The notes under the pieces: model-generated
The model's database searches: none
Told to the model about the DNA's origin: nothing
The model's input: the letters and a program-made list of their open reading frames with translations, nothing else
Shown here: positions 1 to 11,111 of the stretch, piece after piece
Position numbering within the stretch: position 1 is the first letter of the stretch
Layout: every line of letters starts with the position of its first letter
From: Saccharothrix deserti
GTDB lineage: Bacteria > Actinomycetota > Actinomycetes > Mycobacteriales > Pseudonocardiaceae
Assembly (NCBI RefSeq): GCF_009769385.1
Contig: NZ_VKAB01000022.1
Location: 124,001-188,000 of the forward strand
Reading direction: 5' to 3'
Length of the DNA: 64,000 bases
Translations under genes and position numbers: made by a program

Positions 1-1057
1 CCGCGGCTGGACCAAGGAGGGCAGGTTGTGGCTGTCACGCGCGCTCGACCAGCCGAGCCCGCCGACCGCCGTCCGCGCCAGGGCCCTGCTCACCGACGGT
101 GCGCTGGCGCTGGGCGCCGGGGACATCGAGGGCGGCCTCCGGCGTCTGGAGGAGGCCGAGGGCATCGCCGCCGGTCTGGACGACCCCACCATCGACGCCC
201 ATGCCTGCTGGGTGTCCGGGTGCGCCGTGATGTACAGCGGTGACCTCCCCGGCTCGATCGAGATCATCGAACGAGGGCTGGCCGTGCTGCCGCCGGGGGT
301 CGACCTGCCGATGCGCCTCAACATGCTGCTGGGCTGTGCGATCTCCTCGGGACTGCTCGGCGACTCGGACCGCGCCAACGCCTACCACGAGGAGTCGCTG
401 CGGATCACCGGTTCGGCCGGCGAGTGCTTCCACCGGTCCTGGGCCCTCTGGGCGCTCGGCCTGTTCGCGATGCAACAGGGCGACCACAGCCGGTCCGCCG
501 AGCTGTACCGGGAGAGCATCCGGCTGCGCCGGGACATCCGCGACCTCACCGGGTTCGGCTGGTCGGTCGAGTCGCTGGCCTGGACGGAGGCGGCGTTCGC
601 GCCTCCCGAGCGGGTGGCGACGCTGCTCGGCATCGCGGACCGGCTCTGGGAGATCATGGGTCGGCCGCTGGAGACCTACCAGCACCAGTACCCCTACCAC
701 GTGGACTGCGAGCGGGTCGCGCGGGAACGCCTCGGCCGCAAGCGGTTCGAGGCGGCGTTCGAGCGCGGGCGGGTGATGAGCACGGACGAGGCCGTGGCGT
801 TCGCCCTGGGCGAGGTCCCCCCGCCGACGGCGACCGTGCCGACACAGGCGCCGCGACTGCTGACCCGCCGCGAGTGGGAGATCGCCGAACTGATCGCCGA
901 AGGCCTGACCAGCAAAAAAGTCGCCACCCGACTCGTCATCTCCGTGCGCACCGCGGAAACCCACACCGAGCACATCCTCACCAAACTCGGGTTCACCTCC
1001 CGCGCGCAGATCGCGACCTGGGTCGTCGAACAACGTGCCAAGCACGTGTCCGGGTAG
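1..1057 (+). CDS. LuxR-family transcriptional regulator, C-terminal part (5' truncated by window edge)
   Basis: This is the C-terminal part of a large regulator. The frame is open to the first base of the window, and the first codons (RGWTKEGRLWLSRAL) match the helical-repeat region of AfsR/LALE-type ATPase regulators, so the start and the expected ATPase domain lie outside. The middle is alpha-helical TPR-like sequence with repeated A-x-G and L-A patterns. The last ~65 residues form a LuxR-type helix-turn-helix: LTRREWEIAELIAEGL, then SKKVATRLVISVRTAETH, then ILTKLG. It would bind DNA in the cytoplasm; the ligand and target are unknown. It converges on the expansin gene, with a shared hairpin between them. 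Confidence 0.85.
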   Translation, partial: RGWTKEGRLWLSRALDQPSPPTAVRARALLTDGALALGAGDIEGGLRRLEEAEGIAAGLDDPTIDAHACWVSGCAVMYSGDLPGSIEIIERGLAVLPPGVDLPMRLNMLLGCAISSGLLGDSDRANAYHEESLRITGSAGECFHRSWALWALGLFAMQQGDHSRSAELYRESIRLRRDIRDLTGFGWSVESLAWTEAAFAPPERVATLLGIADRLWEIMGRPLETYQHQYPYHVDCERVARERLGRKRFEAAFERGRVMSTDEAVAFALGEVPPPTATVPTQAPRLLTRREWEIAELIAEGLTSKKVATRLVISVRTAETHTEHILTKLGFTSRAQIATWVVEQRAKHVSG

Positions 1058-1306
1058 GGCGGACCGCTCGTCACCGCTGCCCGACGGCGTGGTCCGGCCG
1101 CCCGTTCACCACCGGATTCGTGCTGCTCACCGTGGCGGACCCCTGAGTACTCCACGCCGCCGACGTGGCCGTATACACGCTGCCGCTCTACGTGATCGGT
1201 CCGCGGGCATCCCGGGCGCCGGCCACCGCCCTCGCCGGGTGCCCAGGTGGTCACCCAACCCGATAGAACCGCGCCGTCTCGTAATTGACAGACCAACTCC
1301 CCCTGC

Positions 1307-1353
1307 TGACCCGGGGTGGGGCGGCCGACCGACCGGCCGCCCACCCCGGGTCA
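1307..1353. terminator. Bidirectional terminator between convergent genes
   Basis: A near-perfect inverted repeat: the left arm 1307-1326 (TGACCCGGGGTGGGGCGGCC) pairs with 1335-1353, with a single bulged G. The right arm includes the stop codon of the expansin gene on the minus strand. The position between convergent genes fits factor-independent termination on both sides, although no U-tract is visible, as is common in actinobacteria. Confidence 0.7.
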
Positions 1354-2265
1354 GTGTGCGGCGAATTGCAGGCTCGTGGCCTGGACGACGTCGGGCTTGA
1401 TCGGCAAGGGGTCCACGACCAGGCGTTGGCCGTAGATGTCGGTGACCGCGATGGCCCCGCCGCATCCGGAACCGTTCTCGGAGAGGAAGTAGTTGTAGTC
1501 GGTCCGTTGCAGCTGCTTCCACTGCCCGCCTGCCTGGACTTCCAGTCGTGCCACCGGATTGCGGTGGTCGATGGCCTGGATTGCGCACCAGTGCCTACTG
1601 GACCCGGTCTTGTAGCGGATGGAGATCCCCTTCGACACCGCGGGGCTCACCAGCGTCCACGTGATCGGGATCTCTCCCAGGTTGGGCGCCGCCAGCCGGG
1701 CGAACGCCTCCGCGCTCAGGTCCAACTGCCCGACCCGGCACGGCTGCGGACACAGGTTGGTGATCCGCACCGTCAGGCTCGCGCCGTTGGACGCCCGAAC
1801 CAGGACGTAGGCGCCGCACGCTTTGGCGTCCTCGTAGTCCGCCCAGTTCATCGCGGCGGTCAACGGATCGGGGCCGGGGTCGTACAGGCACGCGCCGCCG
1901 CCATCGGAGTCGTAGAACGTCGCCACCCCTTGGTTGGTGACCCCTGGCTTGATCCTCCCGGCCAGCGGCGCGTCACCCGCGACCGCGGCGGGCACCGACG
2001 TCGAGGTCACCGACGGCGGGGTCACCGACGTCGACGGGACGGTGGCGGCCGTGCCGATCGCCGCGCTCGGCGACACGGTCACCGACTCGCTCACGGTCGG
2101 TGTGGCCGAGGCCGCACCGACCGGGGACCGACTGTCCACGCCGGCAGCGGCAACCGGATCACCCGCTTCGCCCGTCCGATCCCGCTGCACGACCACACCC
2201 ACCACAGCCGCGGTCGCCAACAACAGGGTCGCCGCCACCGAGGCCACCAACCACCGTCTGGGCAC
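1351..2265 (-). CDS. Secreted bacterial expansin (EXLX1-like)
   Basis: A non-enzymatic plant-cell-wall-loosening protein of the bacterial expansin family: a double-psi beta-barrel (D1) followed by a CBM63-like D2. After an N-terminal signal anchor and a ~60-residue Ser/Thr/Val-rich linker come the D1 hallmarks GVATFYDSDGGGAC, AMNWADYEDAKACGAYV, VRITNLCPQPC and LDLSAEAF, which keeps the conserved Asp. The D2 hallmarks are ISIRYKTGSSRHWCAIQ and PVARLEV. The GTG start at 2265 is chosen because GGAGG lies just upstream; the open frame extends further but lacks family similarity. About 304 residues. It sits downstream of the oligopeptide ABC operon, ~70 bp from its last gene, and faces the cellulase island, consistent with biomass loosening. 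Confidence 0.85.
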   Translation of the reverse strand: MPRRWLVASVAATLLLATAAVVGVVVQRDRTGEAGDPVAAAGVDSRSPVGAASATPTVSESVTVSPSAAIGTAATVPSTSVTPPSVTSTSVPAAVAGDAPLAGRIKPGVTNQGVATFYDSDGGGACLYDPGPDPLTAAMNWADYEDAKACGAYVLVRASNGASLTVRITNLCPQPCRVGQLDLSAEAFARLAAPNLGEIPITWTLVSPAVSKGISIRYKTGSSRHWCAIQAIDHRNPVARLEVQAGGQWKQLQRTDYNYFLSENGSGCGGAIAVTDIYGQRLVVDPLPIKPDVVQATSLQFAAH

Positions 2266-2336
2266 CACACCTCCTACGCGATAACCGAAGGCCGGCGCCG
2301 AGCACGGCGGCCGTGATAGTGCCAAACGGCGATCCG

Positions 2337-3176
2337 TCAGGCAAGCTCGCAACGCGACGACGCATGCCGCCATCCGTGCCCGTCCTTCACGGTCAGGCGG
2401 TCCGGATCGGGTACGGAGGACAGCAGCTCGCGGGTGTAGTCGTGGGTGGGTGCGTCGCACACCTGGCGAGCGGGGCCCGACTCGACGATGCGGCCGCGGT
2501 GCAGCACCGCGACGCGGTGTGCGACGTGCCGGACCAGCGTGAGGTCGTGGCAGATGAACAGCTGCGCGAGCCCGAGCTCGTCCTGCAACTCGGTGAACAG
2601 GTTGACCACTCCGGCGCGCATCGACGGGTCGAGCGCGGAAACCGGTTCGTCGAGCACCAGCAGCCTCGGCTCGCTCGCCAACGCCCGGGCGATGCCGACG
2701 CGTTGGCACTGCCCGCCGGACAGCTCGTGCGGCAGCCTCCGGGCGACGGACCGGTCGAGGTGCACGAGGTCGAGCAGCTCGGCCACCCGCGCGGGACCGG
2801 TCGCGGGATCCCAGCGGCCCTGGACGCGCAGCGGCTCGGCGACGGCGTCGAACACCGTCGTGCGCGGGCTGAGCGCACCGTACGGGTCCTGGAACACCGG
2901 CTGGAAACCACGCCTGAGCGTTCGTAGTCCAGGCTCCTCCACAGTGGTCAGCTCACGACCTCCGAAACGGACGGAGCCGCCTTCGGGCTTGCGCAGCATG
3001 AGCACCGCCGCGGCGGTGCTGGACTTGCCGGATCCGGACTCGCCGACCAGGGCGAGCGTCTCCCCCGCGTCCACGGTGAAGGAGATCCGGTCCACCGCCA
3101 GGACGGGCGGCGTCCGGCGCCCACGTGCCGGGTAGCGGACGACGAGGTCCCGAACTTCGAGCAGTGGCGCTGTCAT
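2337..3176 (-). CDS. Peptide/nickel ABC importer, ATP-binding protein (DppF/OppF type)
   Basis: Cytoplasmic ATPase of an Opp/Dpp/Nik-type importer. The Walker A is GESGSGKSS (residues ~43-51), the Q-loop lies in FQPVFQDPYGALSPR, the signature is LSGGQCQRVGIARAL, the Walker B is LLVLDEPVSALD, and the H-loop is FICHDL. The C-terminal part is short (~280 aa total) and lacks most of the Cys-containing oligopeptide/nickel tail present in the upstream ATPase. The ATG at 3176 overlaps the upstream stop by 4 nt (ATGA), showing translational coupling. Last gene of the four-gene importer operon 7481-2337. Confidence 0.93.
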   Translation of the reverse strand: MTAPLLEVRDLVVRYPARGRRTPPVLAVDRISFTVDAGETLALVGESGSGKSSTAAAVLMLRKPEGGSVRFGGRELTTVEEPGLRTLRRGFQPVFQDPYGALSPRTTVFDAVAEPLRVQGRWDPATGPARVAELLDLVHLDRSVARRLPHELSGGQCQRVGIARALASEPRLLVLDEPVSALDPSMRAGVVNLFTELQDELGLAQLFICHDLTLVRHVAHRVAVLHRGRIVESGPARQVCDAPTHDYTRELLSSVPDPDRLTVKDGHGWRHASSRCELA

Positions 3177-4180
3177 GCCGTGCTCCCCGCGAACAGGTCC
3201 GTGGTGCGCCGCGGCAGCTCTGCGAGCCGGTGGCAGGACGCCCAGTGCCCGTCCTGCCACTCGGCGGGCTCGGGCTCGTGCCGCGTGCAGTGGTCCGTGG
3301 CCGCAGGACAGCGCAGAGCGAAGGCGCACCCCGCCGGCGGGGAACCGGTCGTCACGGGCGCTCCGGGCATGGCGGGCAGGTACCTGCTCTCCGCGTGCCG
3401 CGGAGGCAACGACGCGAGCAGGCCTGCGGTGTAGGGGGCACGTGGGTTCCGCAGGACTCGGTGGACCGGACCGGACTCCACGTGCCGGCCCGCGTACATC
3501 ACCAGCACCCGGTCGGCGTGGACGGCGGCGACGGCGAGGTCGTGCGTGACCAGGACGACCGCCATCCCGGCTCGCTCGCGGAGCGTGTCCAGCAGGTCCA
3601 GGATCCGAGCCTGGACAGTCGGGTCGAGCGCGGTGGTCGGCTCATCGGCCACCACGAGGTCCGGGTCGTTGACCGTCGCCATGGCGATCACCGCGCGCTG
3701 GCGCATGCCACCGGAGAACTCGTGCGGGTAGGCGCGGGCGCGGCGGGCGGCGTCCGGGATGCCGACGCGGTCGAGCGCGGCCACAGCCCGCTCCAGCGCC
3801 GCCTTGCGCCCCACTCCCCGCACCGACCGGACGGCGAGGGCGAGTTGGTCTCCGACGGTGTGCACGGGACTGAGCACGGACAGCGCGTCCTGGGGCACGA
3901 AGGCCATCCGGTGTCCCCACAGCTTCCGGTACACCGCATCCGAGGCGCCGACCAGTTCCTCGCCGTCGAACCGAACACTGCCGGACACGCGCATCCCGGC
4001 GGGCAGCAACCCGAGCACGGCTCGCGCGGTGATGGACTTCCCCGCCCCGGACTCCCCCACCACGGCGAGCATCTCGCCTGCCGCGACCTCGAAGGACACG
4101 TCGCGCACCAGATCGACCTCGTGCGGCCGGGTGGCGGTGATCCGCAGGCCGCGAACTTCCAGGAGTGCTTCAGTGCTCAT
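3173..4180 (-). CDS. Peptide/nickel ABC importer, ATP-binding protein (DppD/OppD type)
   Basis: Second ATPase of the importer. Motifs: Walker A GESGAGKSIT, Q-loop region AFVPQDALSVLSPV, signature FSGGMRQRAVIAMA, Walker B LVVADEPTTALDP, and H-loop VTHDLAVAA. It ends with the oligopeptide_HPY-type tail containing Cys residues (GCAFALRCPAATDHC), which in this family can hold an Fe-S cluster. About 335 aa. The ATG at 4180 shares one base with the stop of the fused permease (TGATG), and its stop overlaps the next ATPase by 4 nt. The longer upstream open frame is out of context and antisense-like, so it was not used. Confidence 0.93.
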   Translation of the reverse strand: MSTEALLEVRGLRITATRPHEVDLVRDVSFEVAAGEMLAVVGESGAGKSITARAVLGLLPAGMRVSGSVRFDGEELVGASDAVYRKLWGHRMAFVPQDALSVLSPVHTVGDQLALAVRSVRGVGRKAALERAVAALDRVGIPDAARRARAYPHEFSGGMRQRAVIAMATVNDPDLVVADEPTTALDPTVQARILDLLDTLRERAGMAVVLVTHDLAVAAVHADRVLVMYAGRHVESGPVHRVLRNPRAPYTAGLLASLPPRHAESRYLPAMPGAPVTTGSPPAGCAFALRCPAATDHCTRHEPEPAEWQDGHWASCHRLAELPRRTTDLFAGSTA

Positions 4181-5988
4181 CACGCACCAACCCCTTCGGT
4201 GATCGGCGCCCGGCGACTCCGAATCACGCCGAACAGGCCGGAATTCGTCCTGCCCCATCCGCGCAACGTGGACAACGACACCGCCAGCGCGGCGAGCACC
4301 AGCAGCATGGCCCCCGGTGTGAGCGCCGCCAGCGGAGCACGCTCCACATAGGGCAACGACTCGGCCAGCATCAGGCCCCACTCCGGTGCGGGTGGCTGCG
4401 CACCGAGCCCGAGAAAGCCCAGGGACGCCATGGCGAGTGCCATGCCGGGCATGCGCAGGACGGCGTGCCGCGCGACCGGACCGGCCACCGCCGGCAGCAC
4501 GTGGCGCAGCAGGATCCAGGACGGTGGCGACCCGATGGCGCGCAACGCCGTCACGTGCGCGGCGGCGCGGGTTTCCTGGACCAACGCCGCCGCGTGGGCC
4601 GCGAGCGGCGGCCAGGACACGAGCGCGACCGCGATGGACGCGCCGACGGCTCCGGGGCCGAGCACAGCGGCGACCAGGATGCCCGCGATCACCGGGGGCA
4701 CGGCGTTGGCCGTCTCCGCCACGCCCGACGCCGGACCCGGCAGGAATCCCAGCACCACCGCGATCACGTAGGAGCACAGGCACACGCCCGCCGCCACACC
4801 GAGCGTCGCGGCCGCGCCGTGCCCGACCCTGGCGAGGACGTCCCGGCCGAGCGAGTCGGTGCCCAGCGGGTGCGCCCACGACGGGCTCGCGAACCGGGCG
4901 GCCGCATCCAGCCGCAGTGGCTCCAGCAGCAGCCCCCAACCGACGACCACGGCCATGACGATCGCGCACACGACCGGAACCGCTTGCCGCAGAGGGCCTG
5001 TCGCTCCTGCGACCGGCGCGGGCAGCGACAGCGCGGCGTCACGCAACCCGGGTCCGAGCAGCCGGTGCCGGGCCACCGCCGCCAGCGATCCCGCGACCGC
5101 ACCCAGGAGCACCAGCGCGAGCACCGAAGCCTGCAACAGCGGCAAGTCCTGGGACTCCGCGGCGTTCAGGGCGGTACGGCCGATGCCGGGCACCGCGAAC
5201 ACCGTCTCGACGGCCACCGCGCCACCGGTCAGGCCGACAGCCACGAGACCGATCTGCGGCAGCAGGAGAGGCAGGACGCGGCGCAGCGCCGCCGACGCGA
5301 TGACGCCGGCCGTGCACCCCGAGGACCGCCACAGCCCGACCCACCGCTCCTCGAACACGGCAGGCAGCGCGTCGTCCACCAATCGTCCCAGCACGCCACC
5401 CGCCGGGACGCCCAACGCGAGCGCGGGCAGCACCAGGTGCCGCGGTCCCTGCCAGCCGTACGGCGGGAACCACCCGAGCCACACCGACAGGACGATCAAC
5501 AAGATCGTGGCGACGAGGAACTCCGGCAACGCCGCCAACGCCGCGGCACCGCCGCCACCACCCGAACCACCTCGCAGCGTCCCCCGCGCCCCGCGCACGA
5601 CCGTCCGCGCACACAACGCGCACGCCAACAGCAAGGTCACGACCAACGCCGCGCCCATCAGGGTCAACGAGACACCCAGACCGGACAGCACCGAGGGCAG
5701 CACTTCGGCGCCGCTGACCCAGGACCGCCCGAGGTCACCGCGCAGCACCCCGCCCAGCCAGTCGCCGAGCAGCCCCGCCGGGCTCGCGTCCAGCCCCAGT
5801 TCCCGACGCACGGACTCCAACGCCTCGGGCGTCGGCTCCTGTTCGGCGGAACGGGCGCGCAGCACGGACAGCGCCGGATCTCGGCCTGACAGCCACGGCA
5901 GCACCCCCACGACCGCGACGATCAGCGCGAGCGCGCCGGCGCGCGCCAGGAGCACACCGGCGCGCTCGCGCACCGACACGCCGCTCAC
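4180..5988 (-). CDS. Peptide/nickel ABC importer, fused permease (OppB-OppC in one polypeptide)
   Basis: 602-residue inner-membrane permease. It looks like two BPD_transp_1 domains joined: an OppB-like half (~residues 1-310, with FPPYGWQGPRHLVLPALAL and VETVFAVPGIGRTAL), then an OppC-like half (~320-602, with HPLGTDSLGRDVLARVGHG and MASLGFLGLGAQPPAPEWGLML). In the usual arrangement these are two genes. Many hydrophobic segments are visible in both halves. The ATG overlaps the stop of the binding-protein gene (5985-5988), and its own stop overlaps the DppD start, so the four genes are tightly coupled. The substrate (peptide, nickel-chelate or oligosaccharide) cannot be read from sequence. Confidence 0.9.
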   Translation of the reverse strand: MSGVSVRERAGVLLARAGALALIVAVVGVLPWLSGRDPALSVLRARSAEQEPTPEALESVRRELGLDASPAGLLGDWLGGVLRGDLGRSWVSGAEVLPSVLSGLGVSLTLMGAALVVTLLLACALCARTVVRGARGTLRGGSGGGGGAAALAALPEFLVATILLIVLSVWLGWFPPYGWQGPRHLVLPALALGVPAGGVLGRLVDDALPAVFEERWVGLWRSSGCTAGVIASAALRRVLPLLLPQIGLVAVGLTGGAVAVETVFAVPGIGRTALNAAESQDLPLLQASVLALVLLGAVAGSLAAVARHRLLGPGLRDAALSLPAPVAGATGPLRQAVPVVCAIVMAVVVGWGLLLEPLRLDAAARFASPSWAHPLGTDSLGRDVLARVGHGAAATLGVAAGVCLCSYVIAVVLGFLPGPASGVAETANAVPPVIAGILVAAVLGPGAVGASIAVALVSWPPLAAHAAALVQETRAAAHVTALRAIGSPPSWILLRHVLPAVAGPVARHAVLRMPGMALAMASLGFLGLGAQPPAPEWGLMLAESLPYVERAPLAALTPGAMLLVLAALAVSLSTLRGWGRTNSGLFGVIRSRRAPITEGVGA

Positions 5989-7481
5989 TTCAGCCGGGTG
6001 GTCGCGGTGACCAGGAGCCGCTCACGCGGGTCCTTGGCCGAGTCCGCCACCGACGTCGCGTCACCCTGGATGACGCGCTCGTGCAGCATCGGGATCGCCG
6101 CGTCGGTCCGCAGCACCGCCGCCTCGGCCTCCAGGATCGCGGCACGCCGCTGATCACCGGATTCCACACCGACGGCCTTCACCACGGCCGCGTCCACCGC
6201 CGGGTCGCACAGCTTCGCGATGTTGAACGACCCGTCGCAGGCGAAGTCCGACCTCAGGTAGGCGACGGGATCGCCGGAGTCCAGCACCGTCGCCCTGGAC
6301 AGGATGAACGCGTCGAACTTGCCGGCCAGCATGTCCTGTTCGATGTGCGCGTACTCGCGCACGACCTGGTTCACCGTGAACCCCTTGTCCTGCAGTTGCT
6401 GCTGCAACACCGACGCGACCTCGGGCAGTTCGGCGCGGTCGGTGAACGTCGCGAGGGTGATCGTCACGCCCTTCGGATCCGCTGCCTTCGTCCGGTCGCC
6501 CAAGGCTTTGCGACCCTCGGCCGCCCACGGCAGCGCAGGCCCCAGCAGGCCCTTCGCCACGTCGGCCCGTCCCTCGTAGACGCCCTTGACGATCGCCTCG
6601 GCGTCGATCGCCTCACGGGCCGCAGCACGCAGGGCGGGATCGATGAACGGGCCGGACTTGGTGTTCAGGTAGAGGGTGTTGGTGCGCGGCATCGGCACCT
6701 CGGTGATCGTCTGCTGGTCCAGCAGCGCGGCTTGGGACACCGGAACCGCTTCCGCGATGTGGGCCTCGCCGCTGCGGATGCCGGCGGCACGCGCGGCGCC
6801 GTCCGGCACGAAGGAGACGTCGATGCCCGCGGCCTTCGCCTTCTCACCCCAGTAACCGTCGAAGCGGTCGAGCGTGGCGCTCGTCGTGCCGTCGACCTTC
6901 ACCAGCTTGAACGGGCCGCTCCCGGCGCCGACCGGGTTGACCTTGCCGTCCCCGGCGTACGCGCTTTCGGCCAGGACGGACAGCTGCGGCGAGGAGAGTC
7001 GTTGCGGCACCAGCGGATCCGGCACGCCGGTGGTGAGCACGACCTTGCCCGCCTCGGCACGGACCTCCAACTGGACACCGTCGAGGATGCGCGGCTTGGG
7101 CGAGGCCTTCATCGCGCGGGTCAGCGTGTTCGCGGCCACGGCCGCGGTCAGCGCGCTGCCGTCGTGGAACGTCACACCGTCCCGGATGACGAACTCCCAC
7201 GTCGTGTCCGACGTGCGGCTCCACCGAGTGGCCAGCGCGGGCCGCGCGTCGCCCTTCTCGTCCAGGTTCACCAGCGTCTCCGCCGTCGACCAGCGCGACA
7301 GCTTGAAGGCGTCGTCGCTGAACGGCGACAACCCCGACCGCGGCGGCAGCATCATCGCCACCTTGATCCGGCCTCCGCCGGAAGGGTCGTCGGTTCCCGT
7401 CGCCCCGGTCGCGAAACACCCAGAGAGGAGAACGGAGACCGCCATGAGGCCGGCGGCAGCCAAGGGCGTGCGGTGGTGCAT
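5985..7481 (-). CDS. Extracellular solute-binding lipoprotein (family 5) of the peptide/nickel ABC importer
   Basis: 498-residue lipoprotein. The signal peptide ends in the lipobox LLSGC (Cys ~22), so it is anchored outside the membrane. SBP_bac_5 features include W-S-x-A-E-T-L-V near the N-terminus, TTWEFVIRDGVTFHDGSALTA (the classic family signature), and GSGPFKLVKVDG. It delivers substrate to the fused permease encoded immediately downstream. First gene of the operon; the upstream 300 bp carry the cellulase terminators, so its promoter must lie close to 7500-7560. Family members bind peptides, nickel chelates, opines or oligosaccharides; given the biomass-degrading neighbourhood, cello- or xylo-oligosaccharides are possible but unproven. 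Confidence 0.92.
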   Translation of the reverse strand: MHHRTPLAAAGLMAVSVLLSGCFATGATGTDDPSGGGRIKVAMMLPPRSGLSPFSDDAFKLSRWSTAETLVNLDEKGDARPALATRWSRTSDTTWEFVIRDGVTFHDGSALTAAVAANTLTRAMKASPKPRILDGVQLEVRAEAGKVVLTTGVPDPLVPQRLSSPQLSVLAESAYAGDGKVNPVGAGSGPFKLVKVDGTTSATLDRFDGYWGEKAKAAGIDVSFVPDGAARAAGIRSGEAHIAEAVPVSQAALLDQQTITEVPMPRTNTLYLNTKSGPFIDPALRAAAREAIDAEAIVKGVYEGRADVAKGLLGPALPWAAEGRKALGDRTKAADPKGVTITLATFTDRAELPEVASVLQQQLQDKGFTVNQVVREYAHIEQDMLAGKFDAFILSRATVLDSGDPVAYLRSDFACDGSFNIAKLCDPAVDAAVVKAVGVESGDQRRAAILEAEAAVLRTDAAIPMLHERVIQGDATSVADSAKDPRERLLVTATTRLK

Positions 7482-7680
7482 CAGCCTGTCCCGAGGTCGT
7501 TGAAAAGTGAACGACCGGACCGTAGCTCATGACAATCGTTTCCATCCAACATCGTCCCACGATGTGGCACAGTATGCCGATCTCTGGCACAGCAGGGCTC
7601 AGGCGACCACTACACCTTCGGCACGAAACCCGGCAGCGTCTGTGCTTCCCCGACGCCCGGGTACTGGTTCGCGGCGGGCA

Positions 7681-7713
7681 CTTCCCGGGCTGCGGGTGCA
7701 GCAGCCCGGGAAG
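7681..7713 (-). terminator. Strong terminator hairpin downstream of GH6 gene
   Basis: Perfect 13-bp inverted repeat CTTCCCGGGCTGC (7681-7693) / 7701-7713 with a 7-nt loop, in the 299-bp gap 7482-7780 between the ABC operon start and the GH6 stop. It lies downstream of the minus-strand GH6 gene. Confidence 0.75.
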
Positions 7714-7719
7714 CACAGC

Positions 7720-7760
7720 GGTTCCCCGTCGGGCGGAGGCGATGGCCGCGACGGGGAACC
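7720..7760 (-). terminator. Second hairpin downstream of GH6 gene
   Basis: Perfect 12-bp inverted repeat GGTTCCCCGTCG (7720-7731) / 7749-7760 with a 17-nt loop, only 20 bp from the GH6 stop codon. It forms a tandem terminator with the hairpin at 7681-7713. Nothing else is evident in this gap apart from a probable promoter for the minus-strand ABC operon near 7500-7560. Confidence 0.65.
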
Positions 7761-7780
7761 GCTTCAGGCCGGCTACGGTG

Positions 7781-10935
<3,155 letters not shown>

Positions 10936-10988
10936 TCAGGGTCCTCGCAGCGTCGTTGCTGTGTCGTGGATACGGGTACAGCCATCTC

Positions 10989-11002
10989 TGGGAGCGCTCC
11001 CA
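10989..11002. promoter_or_regulatory. CebR/CelR-type operator
   Basis: Perfect 14-bp palindrome TGGGAGCGCTCCCA, the published operator of the cellobiose-responsive LacI-family repressors CebR (Streptomyces) and CelR (Thermobifida). It lies 54 bp upstream of the GH6 cellobiohydrolase ATG on the minus strand. Confidence 0.9.
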
Positions 11003-11053
11003 GACGCAACTCGAATGTAACCACGCAAACCAGCGCAGTCAATTCTCAGAAAT

Positions 11054-11081
11054 GCTAAAATTGTTAGCGCTAACTTTAGCG
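11054..11081. promoter_or_regulatory. Composite LacI-family operator GCTAAA-TTAGCGCTAA-TTTAGC
   Basis: A 12-bp palindrome GTTAGCGCTAAC (11063-11074) flanked symmetrically by GCTAAAA on the left and CTTTAGCG on the right. The same arrangement recurs at 15988-16013 and partly at 54518-54538, and the core at 16286-16299. Its position upstream of the cellulase pair suggests a second regulator besides CebR. Confidence 0.65.
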
Positions 11082-11111
11082 AAATCCTTTCGCCAAGCCC
11101 CAGGAAGTGCG

